A DNA stretch of 8,223 bases from Sinorhizobium sp. (GTDB lineage: Bacteria > Pseudomonadota > Alphaproteobacteria > Rhizobiales > Rhizobiaceae): the NCBI GenBank assembly GCA_031178305.1, contig JAPSJG010000154.1, forward strand, positions 1 to 8,223. The letters are read 5' to 3'. Within the stretch, counting starts at the first letter, position 1. Every line of letters starts with the position of its first letter. Shown here piece by piece: positions 1-6,773 of the stretch. Both the position numbers and the translations under genes were made by a program. The notes under the pieces are model-generated. The model worked only from the letters and a program-made list of their open reading frames with translations, was not told where the DNA came from and did no database searches.

Positions 1-1135
1 AGGCCGTGCGGGTGCCGGCGCCGAGAATGCCGTCGATCTTGCCGACGTCGTGGCCGAGCGCCTGCAGTTTTTCCTGCAGCAGCTTCATTTCCACGTCATC
101 CAGTCCAGGATCCGGATTGCCGGCCTGATAGGGCGGCGCGCCGCCAAGGCGGGTGGCGAAATAGGCGGCAGAGGTCGTGTAGATGAAGGACTGGTTCCAT
201 TCGAGATAGATGTTGAAGTTCGGATAGGTGAGAAAGGCGACGCCCTTGCGGCCCTGCGGCAGCACCAGGGATGCATCCAGCGCGCTGTGGGCGGTATTGC
301 CGTCGCGCGGCGTTACACCGAGCGCAAACCAGTCGCCTGCCGTCATCCCCGGCCGAAGCCCAGTCTTTTCCCAGGGAAGCTGATCGGGAACGGTGACTTC
401 CTGGATCCAGGGCTGCCCGGCCTTGAAGCCGAGGCTCTGGATGAATCTCGCCGCCGTGAGGATAGCATCGGGCGCGCTCTTCTTGAGATTGACGTGGCCG
501 TCGCCATCGCCGTCGACGCCATAGGCGATGATATCCTCCGGCAGCATCTGTACCTGGCCGATCTCGCCGGCCCAGGCGCCCGTGGTCGTCTCGGGGTCGA
601 GATCGCCGTCCTTGACCATGTCGATCGCGGCAAGAAGCTGCGGCCGGAACATTTCCGGGCGGCGACAATCATGCGCCAGCGTCACGAGGGCATTGCGCGT
701 GTTGAAGTCGCCCTGGACCGCGCCGAAATCCGTTTCCATCGCCCAAAAGGCCGTGATTACCGGCGCCGGCACGCCGAACTCCTGTTCTGCGCGGGCGAAG
801 ACCTCGGCATATTCCCGCATCTTCTGCGCGCCGATATCGAGCCTCGCCCTGCTGACGGTACGTTTCGAAAATTCCGTGAAGGTCTGCTTGAAGACGCCTT
901 GGGCGCGGTCGCGGCTCAACACCTTCCGGTCGATGGAGGCTCCCGCAAGCGCACGGTTCGCGACCTCGGCGGGAACGCCGCGCGCGACCGCCTCGGCCTT
1001 GACCCCCTCGAGAAAGGTCTGGATATCGCCGCCGCAGACGACAGGGGCACTGGTCTCGGCCTGGCTTTGGGTTTGCGCCAGCGCCGAGGTGCTGGCAAGC
1101 GCGAGCAGTCCAAGGGAGAGAAGGGCCTTGCGCAT
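1..1135 (-). CDS. Lytic murein transglycosylase, family 3 (MltB/SltB type), secreted; 3' end outside window
   Basis: This enzyme would cleave the MurNAc-GlcNAc bond of peptidoglycan in the periplasm, forming 1,6-anhydro-MurNAc ends. The frame is open from the ATG at 1135 to the window edge, giving 378 residues. Residues 1-20 form a signal peptide (MRKA, Leu/Ala-rich core, ALA before Q21), with no lipobox. The catalytic domain spans about residues 35-330. It carries WAMETDFG at 131-138, where E134 is the expected catalytic acid, GEIGQVQMLP at 190-199, and the DGDGDG stretch near 208-213. From about residue 345 a PG_binding_1 repeat begins (LQEKLQALG, then DVGKIDG and TRTA) and is cut at the edge; only a few tens of residues should be missing. 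AAAGGA lies about 8 nt before the ATG and supports this start. The GH25 lysozyme gene lies 116 bp upstream on the same strand, so co-transcription is possible. The family assignment is strong; the physiological role is inferred. Confidence 0.93.
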   Translation of the reverse strand, partial: MRKALLSLGLLALASTSALAQTQSQAETSAPVVCGGDIQTFLEGVKAEAVARGVPAEVANRALAGASIDRKVLSRDRAQGVFKQTFTEFSKRTVSRARLDIGAQKMREYAEVFARAEQEFGVPAPVITAFWAMETDFGAVQGDFNTRNALVTLAHDCRRPEMFRPQLLAAIDMVKDGDLDPETTTGAWAGEIGQVQMLPEDIIAYGVDGDGDGHVNLKKSAPDAILTAARFIQSLGFKAGQPWIQEVTVPDQLPWEKTGLRPGMTAGDWFALGVTPRDGNTAHSALDASLVLPQGRKGVAFLTYPNFNIYLEWNQSFIYTTSAAYFATRLGGAPPYQAGNPDPGLDDVEMKLLQEKLQALGHDVGKIDGILGAGTRTA

Positions 1136-1211
1136 CTAAAATCCTTTCGATGGCCTGCCACCGTCGAGGCAGCCGCTCGTCGCGAATCTGTCCTGGAGCA
1201 AATCCGCCAAA

Positions 1212-1224
1212 GCTCTTCCAGAGC
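1212..1224 (-). terminator. Short hairpin between the GH25 and MltB-type genes, weak terminator candidate
   Basis: GCTCT and AGAGC form a perfect 5-bp stem around a 3-nt loop. It lies 28 nt after the GH25 stop on the minus strand and is followed by only TTT. The stem is short and the U-tract poor, so it may not terminate; the two genes could still be co-transcribed. Just upstream on the same strand, CATAAT (1225-1230) resembles a -10 element, but I find no matching -35. Confidence 0.22.
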
Positions 1225-1251
1225 ATTATGACGGAATGAAGAAAGCTGCGC

Positions 1252-2040
1252 CTATCTCGCCTGCGAGACGGCGGCGACCCACTTCTGCCAGTTCCTGGCG
1301 GAACCGGCGAAGGCGTTGATATCCGTATGGCCGCCTATACCCGGAATGACGCCGGTGCTGGTGTACTGCCAGAAGGCCCAGCGGCGGTCGACATAGATGT
1401 CCGTCGGGTGCTTGGCGACGGATCGAACCCAGAAATGATAGTCGTTGAATGCGCCGACGAGATTGTCGCGATGGAAGTCGACCGAGGTATAGATGATCGG
1501 GCGCTTGCCGTAATGGGCTTCAAGCCGGTCCATGAACCGTTTCATCTCCGCCCGCACGGTCCCCGGCGGGGGCCGATAGCGGCAAGTCTTCGATTCGCCG
1601 TTCCATTCGACGTCGAGCACCGGCGGCAGATAGACCGCGCTCTTCGGCACATTGGCGATGAACCAGTCGGCCTGGGCGTCGGCGGTCGAGCAGAAATAGT
1701 AGAAATGGTAGGGTGCGTAGGCTATCCCGGCGGCGCGAGCCTGCGGCCAATATTCATTGAAGCGGGCATCGAGCCGATCCTTGCCCTCGGTGGCCTTGAT
1801 GAAGGCAAAGGACACGCCGGAATTCTTGACCTTCGGCCAATCGATATTGCCATTCCACTTCGAGATGTCGATCCCGTGAATGCTGTGGCGGTGCGGGGTA
1901 CGATCGCCGAAGTCCTGCGGATCGGTATCGTGGAAACGCGGCGGTATGGAGGCCGTATTCACGAGGTCGTAATCGGTGGACGAGCAGGCGGAGAGAAGGG
2001 TAGCAATTGGCAGCAGGGCCAGAAGAAGAAGCCGGCGCAT
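1252..2040 (-). CDS. GH25 family lysozyme-like lipoprotein (N-acetylmuramidase)
   Basis: GH25 enzymes hydrolyse the beta-1,4 MurNAc-GlcNAc linkage of peptidoglycan. With the ATG at 2040 the protein has 262 residues. It starts MRRLLLLALL and has the lipobox LSAC with C19 as the lipidated cysteine, so it should be a membrane-anchored periplasmic lipoprotein. The GH25 domain covers about residues 53-255. GIDIS at 56-60 supplies D58, PVLDVEWNG at 140-148 carries the D143/E145 pair, AFWQYTS lies at 222-228, and HTDIN with D240 is near the end. This is the complete active-site set for the family. C117 and C153 could form a disulfide in the periplasm. A GTG at 2079 would add 13 residues ahead of the signal sequence and is less likely. 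The ribosome site is weak (ACGGAA about 7 nt upstream). A candidate sigma-70 promoter lies at 2137-2166. The substrate is inferred from the family. Confidence 0.92.
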   Translation of the reverse strand: MRRLLLLALLPIATLLSACSSTDYDLVNTASIPPRFHDTDPQDFGDRTPHRHSIHGIDISKWNGNIDWPKVKNSGVSFAFIKATEGKDRLDARFNEYWPQARAAGIAYAPYHFYYFCSTADAQADWFIANVPKSAVYLPPVLDVEWNGESKTCRYRPPPGTVRAEMKRFMDRLEAHYGKRPIIYTSVDFHRDNLVGAFNDYHFWVRSVAKHPTDIYVDRRWAFWQYTSTGVIPGIGGHTDINAFAGSARNWQKWVAAVSQAR

Positions 2041-2136
2041 GGGGGTTCCGTTTGGAGACGAAAGACGATCCTGCCTCACGCAATGGCTTCCATGTTTTTG
2101 CGATGTCCCCCAGGGAGGCGTGCCCCTCTTTTCATC

Positions 2137-2166
2137 ATATCATCGTAAAAAATGCGTTAGCTCAAG
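2137..2166 (-). promoter_or_regulatory. Candidate housekeeping promoter for the GH25 lipoprotein gene
   Basis: Reading on the minus strand, CTTGAG (2166-2161) matches five of six bases of the rhizobial -35 CTTGAC. After an 18-bp spacer containing a run of T, TGATAT (2142-2137) matches four of six bases of the -10 CTATAT. The predicted start of transcription near 2130 leaves a leader of about 90 nt before the ATG at 2040. The surrounding 184-bp gap (2041-2224) shows no other recognisable element and no convincing terminator for btaB. Confidence 0.45.
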
Positions 2167-2224
2167 CCATAATTGCAAACATGCCTGCAGCGACGGCGGG
2201 CCAGGACGGTACGCGCCAACCGGC

Positions 2225-2896
2225 CTATTCGGCCGCAGCCGGCCGGCGGTAGACGGCAAGCCAGGCATAGCCTCTGCCGATGGATTTCAGCTCGAGCGCC
2301 GCTCCATGGCGCTCGCCGTTCCGACGGAGGACCTCGAAGAGCATTTCGCGCGGGGTGACGTGGAAGCGCCTGAGCCATGCCTGGAGCAGACTGCGGAAGC
2401 CGCCAGGCCACCCCTCTTGCTGGCCGAAATCGGCGATATGCAGCGAGCCACCGGGCTTAAGGGCCGCAATTGCCGCATCGATGGCTCTTTCCCATTCGGG
2501 AATCATCGACAGTGCATAGGAAATGACGATGCGCTCGAAACCGCTTTCGCCGAAATCGGCGGCGCTGAAATTCGTGGCGTCGGCGGCGATGAGGGTCGCG
2601 TCCCGCCGGCCTCTCCGGCCGAGCTTGGCGCGGGCACTTGTCAGCATCTCGGCGGAAATGTCGAGCCCGAAGAGGTGCACCCCCGGATAGAGATCGCCGA
2701 TCATGGCGAGGTTGCGACCGGTTCCGCAGCCGATTTCCAGCACTGAGGCGCCGGTCGGCGCCGCAAGTTCGCGGATCATCGTATCGCGCCCGAACAGATA
2801 GTATTTCCGGGTGGCGTCGTAGATGTACCGTTGATAGCGGTACATCCGGTCCATGAGCCGGGCGTGATTGTTCTGCGCGACCTGCACGGCGCTCAT
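2225..2896 (-). CDS. btaB: BtaB: SAM-dependent N-methyltransferase for betaine lipid (DGTS) synthesis
   Basis: BtaB adds three methyl groups from S-adenosylmethionine to the amino group of diacylglyceryl-homoserine, giving the phosphorus-free lipid DGTS at the cytoplasmic membrane. The protein is 223 residues, a class I Rossmann methyltransferase. Motif I VLEIGCGTG lies at 52-60, the acidic SAM-ribose contact GLDIS at 77-81, SYALSMIP at 126-133 and LKPGGSLHIADF at 146-157. No membrane segment or signal peptide is visible. The start at 2896 is preferred over the in-frame start at 2986 because it begins exactly at the btaA stop (ATGA overlap) and has GGAAG upstream, inside the btaA tail. This overlap implies translational coupling. 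The methyltransferase fold is certain from the motifs. The BtaB identity rests on the tight linkage to BtaA and the YDATRKYYLFGRD N-terminal region, which is typical of this family. Confidence 0.93.
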   Translation of the reverse strand: MSAVQVAQNNHARLMDRMYRYQRYIYDATRKYYLFGRDTMIRELAAPTGASVLEIGCGTGRNLAMIGDLYPGVHLFGLDISAEMLTSARAKLGRRGRRDATLIAADATNFSAADFGESGFERIVISYALSMIPEWERAIDAAIAALKPGGSLHIADFGQQEGWPGGFRSLLQAWLRRFHVTPREMLFEVLRRNGERHGAALELKSIGRGYAWLAVYRRPAAAE

Positions 2897-4143
2897 GCTT
2901 TCTTCCGGTAGAGATGGAAGCCGCCGTAGATCGCCGAACGGTCCTTGGCGCCGAGCTTCAGTGAGGTGTCGGCGTCGTAATGCCACTGGTCGAGCAGTGC
3001 GGGCGATACGCGTTCCGGGAGAATGCTCGCTTCCGCGGCGGTGCGGAAGATCACCACAGCGCCCGAATCCGCCGTGCGGGTGATTTCGCTCCAGAGATCG
3101 TTCAACTGACGGTCGCTCATCCAGTCCTGCGCGTCGAGCAACACGTAGCGGTCGACCGAAGAAGCAGGCTTGCGGGCAAGCAGCTCGGTGAAGCTTTCGT
3201 GATGGACGATGACGCGATCGGCATGGTTGCGGATCGTCTCGTATCGCGAAGCCTGCAGGTAGGGCGGCAGGTCGCCCTCATGCGGCAGCGGATAGCGCCG
3301 CGCGAAGGCCTGCCAGGCAAAATAGTTTTCGCGAAGCGGAAAATGGCAGGTGAGCTTTTCGAGCCGATGGCGCAGGACAGCCGCGAGCGACCTCTCCTCG
3401 GTCAGGCTTGCGAGTTCATCGAACTGCTGGGGCGGAATGCCGAGACCGAAGAGCGAGCTCTTGCGACCGGTGAACCAGCGGATGACCGGTCTATCGAAAA
3501 GCGGAGCGAGCTTTTCGTCGAAGAACTGACGCTGCTCGCGCATCGAGCGCGCCTGGACGAAATCCTCCGGATTGACGCCGTGGAGCCGCGCAAGAATATG
3601 GCTGGCGGCGATGAAACGCCCAAGCAGGCCGGTGCGATATATGTTCCGGCCGAAGACCCCAATGCGACGGCGGCCGGTCAAGTCGCGGCCGGTCCAATAG
3701 TCGCGGCTCACCGGGTCGAGCCTCGGCGCGATGAAGAGATTGAAGGCCTGGTTGTTAGAGCGGGTGCCGGCGGTGGCGAGGAACCGCACCACGTCCTTGT
3801 GGCTCGGCAGGTGGCGGAAAGCGGCAAGCTTCAGCCGGTTCAGCGCAACATGATGCGGATTGAGGTCGACGACGTCGATGCGGTCCGGACCGGCAGAAAG
3901 ATAGGTCAGCACGTTGCAGCCGCCGGAGCCGATCGTCACGATCCGGTGTCCGGGGCGGATCTGCATCGCTTCCATGTCGACGATCGGATCCTCCCAGATC
4001 TGGGGATAGACGAGGCCGGAGAAGAGCAGCCCGAACAGGCGCTCCGACAGGCCTGCGAGCGAGAAGGCCCTGTGCTGGAGAAGTGCGCTCTTCAGCTTCG
4101 CATTTTTCCTGCCGAAGCCGGCATCGGGGGCGAGTTCGGTCAT
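2893..4143 (-). CDS. btaA: BtaA: SAM:diacylglycerol 3-amino-3-carboxypropyltransferase (DUF3419 family)
   Basis: BtaA transfers the 3-amino-3-carboxypropyl group of S-adenosylmethionine onto diacylglycerol, producing diacylglyceryl-homoserine, the first step of DGTS synthesis. The product is 416 residues, close to what I recall for bacterial BtaA. Seen in the sequence: the N-terminal segment LVYPQIWEDP (44-53), typical of DUF3419; a SAM-binding loop VTIGSGGCN (69-77); DVVDLNP (90-96); and a C-terminal block with LLDAQDWM followed by a Rossmann-like VVIFRTAAE strand. No signal peptide is present, so it should be cytoplasmic or peripheral to the membrane. The ATG at 4143 has a modest ribosome site (GGATGG about 9 nt upstream). 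The gene overlaps btaB by 4 bp. In Sinorhizobium meliloti these genes are known to make betaine lipid under phosphate limitation under PhoB control. A degenerate Pho-box-like repeat lies 36-64 bp upstream of the start codon here. Confidence 0.95.
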   Translation of the reverse strand: MTELAPDAGFGRKNAKLKSALLQHRAFSLAGLSERLFGLLFSGLVYPQIWEDPIVDMEAMQIRPGHRIVTIGSGGCNVLTYLSAGPDRIDVVDLNPHHVALNRLKLAAFRHLPSHKDVVRFLATAGTRSNNQAFNLFIAPRLDPVSRDYWTGRDLTGRRRIGVFGRNIYRTGLLGRFIAASHILARLHGVNPEDFVQARSMREQRQFFDEKLAPLFDRPVIRWFTGRKSSLFGLGIPPQQFDELASLTEERSLAAVLRHRLEKLTCHFPLRENYFAWQAFARRYPLPHEGDLPPYLQASRYETIRNHADRVIVHHESFTELLARKPASSVDRYVLLDAQDWMSDRQLNDLWSEITRTADSGAVVIFRTAAEASILPERVSPALLDQWHYDADTSLKLGAKDRSAIYGGFHLYRKKA

Positions 4144-4178
4144 TTTCTGCCATCCAGTTTTGTGTCTGAGCCGCTTCT

Positions 4179-4207
4179 AAGACGACTCGACTACACTTTG
4201 ATGACGG
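4179..4207 (-). promoter_or_regulatory. Candidate degenerate Pho box upstream of btaA
   Basis: On the minus strand three 7-bp units recur at 11-bp spacing: CCGTCAT (4207-4201), GTGTAGT (4196-4190) and TCGTCTT (4185-4179). Against the CTGTCAT half-site they match at 6, 4 and 4 of 7 positions, and the central GT is kept in each. PhoB boxes are direct 7-bp repeats separated by 4 bp, and btaA is a known phosphate-starvation gene in S. meliloti, so position and spacing fit. The second and third units are weak, and no good -10 follows at the expected distance, so this remains a candidate. Confidence 0.4.
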
Positions 4208-4275
4208 GAGGCTGTGCATCACCGCTCGAGTCCGGTTGGGGCCACGGGGCTTTTCCTTTCTCCGAAATCCTGATT

Positions 4276-4297
4276 TCCTGTTGGTTGAAACAGGAGG
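4276..4297 (+). promoter_or_regulatory. Strong Shine-Dalgarno partly enclosed in a leader hairpin
   Basis: TCCTGTT (4276-4282) and AACAGGA (4289-4295) are perfectly complementary around the 6-nt loop GGTTGA, and two G-U pairs can extend the stem outward. The 3' arm includes the first four bases of the AGGAGG ribosome site (4292-4297), which lies 4 nt before the ATG at 4302. The strong site fixes the start of the serine hydrolase. The pairing could lower its translation. Confidence 0.5.
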
Positions 4298-4301
4298 AAG
4301 C

Positions 4302-5669
4302 ATGAGGGCCTTGTCGAAGAAATTCGGGGTCTCGGCCATTGCGCTAGCGGCCGCAGCCGTCGGCTGGCTCGCGCTTTTCCCGCCGGAGCTCTTGAAAGTC
4401 GGCGACGGATACGCGGCAAAGATCGCCTGTTCCAATGTTTTCCTCGCCAAACGCGACCCGCAGGAGGTCCTTGCCGAGGACGTCCAGGCCCCGGGGCACC
4501 CGTTGCTCAAGTTCGTCAGCGTCTCGGTGGACCATGCGGGGCAGAGTGTCACGGCGCGCATATTCGGCTTTGCCGCACCCGGTCGCGCCGTCTATCGCCC
4601 CGGATACGGCTGTACCAACGGGCAGGAGGGCGCCTTTCAGGCTCTCGCGAGCCCGACAGCGGAGAGCGGCGGCACGGCCGCGGCGCCCAAGACACACCAG
4701 ACGGATGGCAACTGGCCGGAGGGAAGGCGGGCGGAGATCGATCCGGCCATCCAGGCGATCATAGAGGATCCCGCACTCGCCGGTGCCGGCATGCGGGCCA
4801 TCGCCATCGTCCGGGATGGCCGATTGGTCGCGGAGAGTTACGGGGCCGGCTTCGGTCGCGACACCCCCTTGCTCGGCTGGTCGATGACGAAAACCGTCAC
4901 GGCGGCGCTCGTCGGCTTGCGTATCGCCGAGGGGCGCATGGATCCGCAGCAGAAGAACCTGTTGCCGGAATGGAGCGGCGACGAGCGTGCCGAAATCAAG
5001 CTGGCCGATCTCCTGGCGATGCAAAGCGGGCTTGCCTTCAACGAGGAGTACGGAGACGTCACCGACGTGACGCGCATGCTCTTTCTCGAAAGCGACATGG
5101 CGGGCTTCGCCGCATCAAAGCCGCTTGAAGCGGCTCCCGGCTTGCAGTTCCGCTATTCGAGCGGTACCAGCAGCATTCTGTCGCGCCTCTGGATGCGTTC
5201 GTTCGACGATCCGGCGGCGGCGCTTGCCTATCCAAGACAGGCACTCTTCGGTCCGCTCGGAATGACGAGCGCGATGATCGAAACGGATGCGAGCGGCACC
5301 TTCGTTGGCTCTTCCTACATGTATGCGACGGCACAGGATTGGGCCCGTTTCGCCCAGTTCCTGCTGGACGGGGGACGTTGGAAGGGCAGGGCGCTGCTGC
5401 CCGAGGGCTATGTGACCTTCATGCGAACGCCGTCGCGCGCCTCCGGCGGCGATTACGGTTCGGCCCAGGTCTGGCTTAAGGCGAATGGAATAGGGGCCAG
5501 GGAGGGCAACTTCCCGGCGGACAGCTTCTGGATGCTCGGGCATGACGGGCAAGCGATCATGATAGTTCCGTCGCTTCGTCTCGCCGTCATCCGGCTCGGC
5601 CTCACGCCTTGGATCGACGGTTACAATGTGCAGGCGCTGAATGCCCGGATCATTGATGCGCTTGATTGA
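4302..5669 (+). CDS. Beta-lactamase-fold serine hydrolase (class C / NylB-like), exported, substrate unknown
   Basis: This is a penicillin-recognising-enzyme fold protein of 455 residues. Residues 1-26 carry a basic start and a hydrophobic stretch (SAIALAAAAVGWLALF), so it is exported or membrane-anchored with the domain in the periplasm. Residues 35-115 form an extra N-terminal region with C43 and C104, followed by an Ala/Gly/Thr/Pro linker to about 135. The hydrolase domain covers about 145-455. It has the SxxK nucleophile motif SMTK (S194, K197), FRYSSGTS with Y285 in the YxN position, where the usual Asn is Ser, and HDG at 414-416 in place of the KTG box. This pattern matches the 6-aminohexanoate-dimer hydrolase/esterase branch more than true AmpC. 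The ATG at 4302 is chosen over 4236 because AGGAGG immediately precedes it and the signal sequence then starts the protein. It is divergent from btaA across 158 bp. Candidate substrates are esters, amides or cell-wall peptides; I cannot choose among them. Confidence 0.9.
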   Translation: MRALSKKFGVSAIALAAAAVGWLALFPPELLKVGDGYAAKIACSNVFLAKRDPQEVLAEDVQAPGHPLLKFVSVSVDHAGQSVTARIFGFAAPGRAVYRPGYGCTNGQEGAFQALASPTAESGGTAAAPKTHQTDGNWPEGRRAEIDPAIQAIIEDPALAGAGMRAIAIVRDGRLVAESYGAGFGRDTPLLGWSMTKTVTAALVGLRIAEGRMDPQQKNLLPEWSGDERAEIKLADLLAMQSGLAFNEEYGDVTDVTRMLFLESDMAGFAASKPLEAAPGLQFRYSSGTSSILSRLWMRSFDDPAAALAYPRQALFGPLGMTSAMIETDASGTFVGSSYMYATAQDWARFAQFLLDGGRWKGRALLPEGYVTFMRTPSRASGGDYGSAQVWLKANGIGAREGNFPADSFWMLGHDGQAIMIVPSLRLAVIRLGLTPWIDGYNVQALNARIIDALD

Positions 5670-5690
5670 GCGCTTGGGTCTCGAGACACA
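5658..5690. terminator. Two adjacent palindromes between convergent genes, weak bidirectional terminator candidate
   Basis: GCGCT/AGCGC (5658-5673) forms a 5-bp stem whose loop contains the last codon and most of the TGA stop of the serine hydrolase. It is followed by the perfect 10-bp palindrome GTCTCGAGAC (5678-5687). The pair lies between the converging ends of the serine hydrolase and the Slt-type gene. Neither has a T-tract, so a role in termination is only suggested by position. Confidence 0.22.
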
Positions 5691-5714
5691 TACAGCAGGG
5701 GCGGCGGCCGCAAC

Positions 5715-6695
5715 TTACTGCAAGCCGAGTTCGTTGAGCATGCCACGGCGCTTGGCGTGATAATAATAGCCGCTGGCGTAGAGCCTCACGGCGCCGTCGT
5801 GCTGGTTGTCGGCAACCATCCAGGCGCCACGCAGGTACTTGGTCGCATATTTCAGGTTCGTTTCTGCGTCGAATAGGCCCTCGGGCGGTCCATCGTAGCC
5901 GAGACCCCTGGCGGTGTTGTAGCGGATCTGCATCAGTCCGTAATTGCCCTTGCTGTAGGCGTGGGGATTGTAATTGCTCTCGCGCTTGACGACGCGATGC
6001 ACGAGTTCGAGTGGAAGCCCGTTGAGTTCCGCATACTGTTTGATCAGCCGGTCGAGCTCCGGCCGGGAGCTTGTCGGCGTTTTGGTGAGCTTCAGCGAAT
6101 CGGGAATGATCTCCGCGACCACCCCGACCGCTGAGCCGATGACGCTCGTCTTCGGGCGCTCGGCCGGAACGATCATGCGCTTGGCGACAAGCATTTCGAG
6201 GCCGACCGGTTCGCCCGTGTCGAAATCCGATTCCCATGCGGCGGCGATACCGAGGACCGGGCCGGTCGGCTCGGCGCTTGTCGGATCGTTGTCGACGGCT
6301 GGCGCTGGCGCGGCGCCTGCCATTGCCACCTCCAGGGCCTGCGCGGGCTTTGCCGTCGGTACGGCTGCCGTCTGGGCTGCGGCAAAGGCGAGCGTCGCGT
6401 CCGTTGCCGGATTGGCTTCCGTGGCGGCCGCTAGCGCCGTCGGTGATTCGGTCGCCGGCTGCTTTGCCTCAGAGGTGAGCGCGGCCGAAGCTTCAGCCGC
6501 CGTGCCAGCCTGTGCCGGCAGTGTATAGGCCGCCATTTCCGTTCCCGGCTTTGCGGTAGGGATAACAGTCTGCACGGCGGTCAATTCTTCGAGCGACGTA
6601 CGCTCAACCGTGGAGCACCCGGAGGCAATTGCGAGAGATACCAGTGCAGTGGCCGCAAGTGTTTGTTTCGAAAGGGGGATACGGATCTTCGCCAT
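5715..6695 (-). CDS. Lipoprotein with C-terminal Slt-type (family 1) lytic transglycosylase domain
   Basis: This protein would cleave peptidoglycan glycan strands non-hydrolytically in the periplasm. It is 326 residues from the ATG at 6695. The N-terminus (MAKIRIPLSK plus a hydrophobic stretch) ends in ASGC with C27, a probable lipidation site, although Ala at -3 makes the lipobox slightly atypical. Residues 28-145 are a low-complexity Ala/Thr/Pro/Glu-rich stretch containing PTAKP twice (46-50 and 113-117). A further non-catalytic segment runs to about 210. The SLT domain covers about 213-315: VVKRESNYNP with catalytic E239, YGLMQI at 252-257, TNLKYATKYL at 279-288 and YASGYYY at 306-312, all in the usual order. 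A GTG at 6734 would add 13 residues ahead of the signal sequence and is unlikely. The ribosome site is poor. The gene converges with the serine hydrolase. A weak candidate promoter lies at 6774-6801. Confidence 0.92.
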   Translation of the reverse strand: MAKIRIPLSKQTLAATALVSLAIASGCSTVERTSLEELTAVQTVIPTAKPGTEMAAYTLPAQAGTAAEASAALTSEAKQPATESPTALAAATEANPATDATLAFAAAQTAAVPTAKPAQALEVAMAGAAPAPAVDNDPTSAEPTGPVLGIAAAWESDFDTGEPVGLEMLVAKRMIVPAERPKTSVIGSAVGVVAEIIPDSLKLTKTPTSSRPELDRLIKQYAELNGLPLELVHRVVKRESNYNPHAYSKGNYGLMQIRYNTARGLGYDGPPEGLFDAETNLKYATKYLRGAWMVADNQHDGAVRLYASGYYYHAKRRGMLNELGLQ

Positions 6696-6773
6696 GCTGT
6701 CACTTTCGTGCTTCCGGGCCCCATAGCCCCTCACAAATCAGCGGCTGCCAATCGCTGCGCTTGAATCTCCCTT

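Noticed and set aside
50..1231. A 393-codon plus-strand open frame opposite the MltB-type gene
   Set aside because: It lies antisense to a frame with signal peptide, catalytic E134 and a peptidoglycan-binding repeat. Its translation shows no recognisable domain and is Arg/Gly-rich, as expected for GC-rich antisense shadows.
2041..2079. Extended GH25 protein starting at the GTG at 2079
   Set aside because: It would place 13 hydrophilic residues before an otherwise standard lipoprotein signal peptide; the ATG at 2040 is the better start.
1327..2148. A 273-codon plus-strand open frame opposite the GH25 gene
   Set aside because: The GH25 frame contains the full catalytic set (D58, D143, E145, D240); the plus frame has no domain or plausible ribosome site.
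2980..4305. A 441-codon plus-strand open frame opposite btaA
   Set aside because: It is the antisense of a clearly coding btaA frame, runs on through the btaA promoter region, and has no recognisable motif.
4344..5024. A 226-codon minus-strand open frame opposite the serine hydrolase
   Set aside because: The plus-strand frame carries the signal sequence, a strong ribosome site and the SMTK motif; the minus frame shows nothing recognisable.
5974..6528. A plus-strand open frame rich in Ala/Ser/Val opposite the Slt-type gene
   Set aside because: Its apparent hydrophobic low-complexity sequence is the mirror of the Ala/Thr/Pro linker on the real strand, not a membrane protein.
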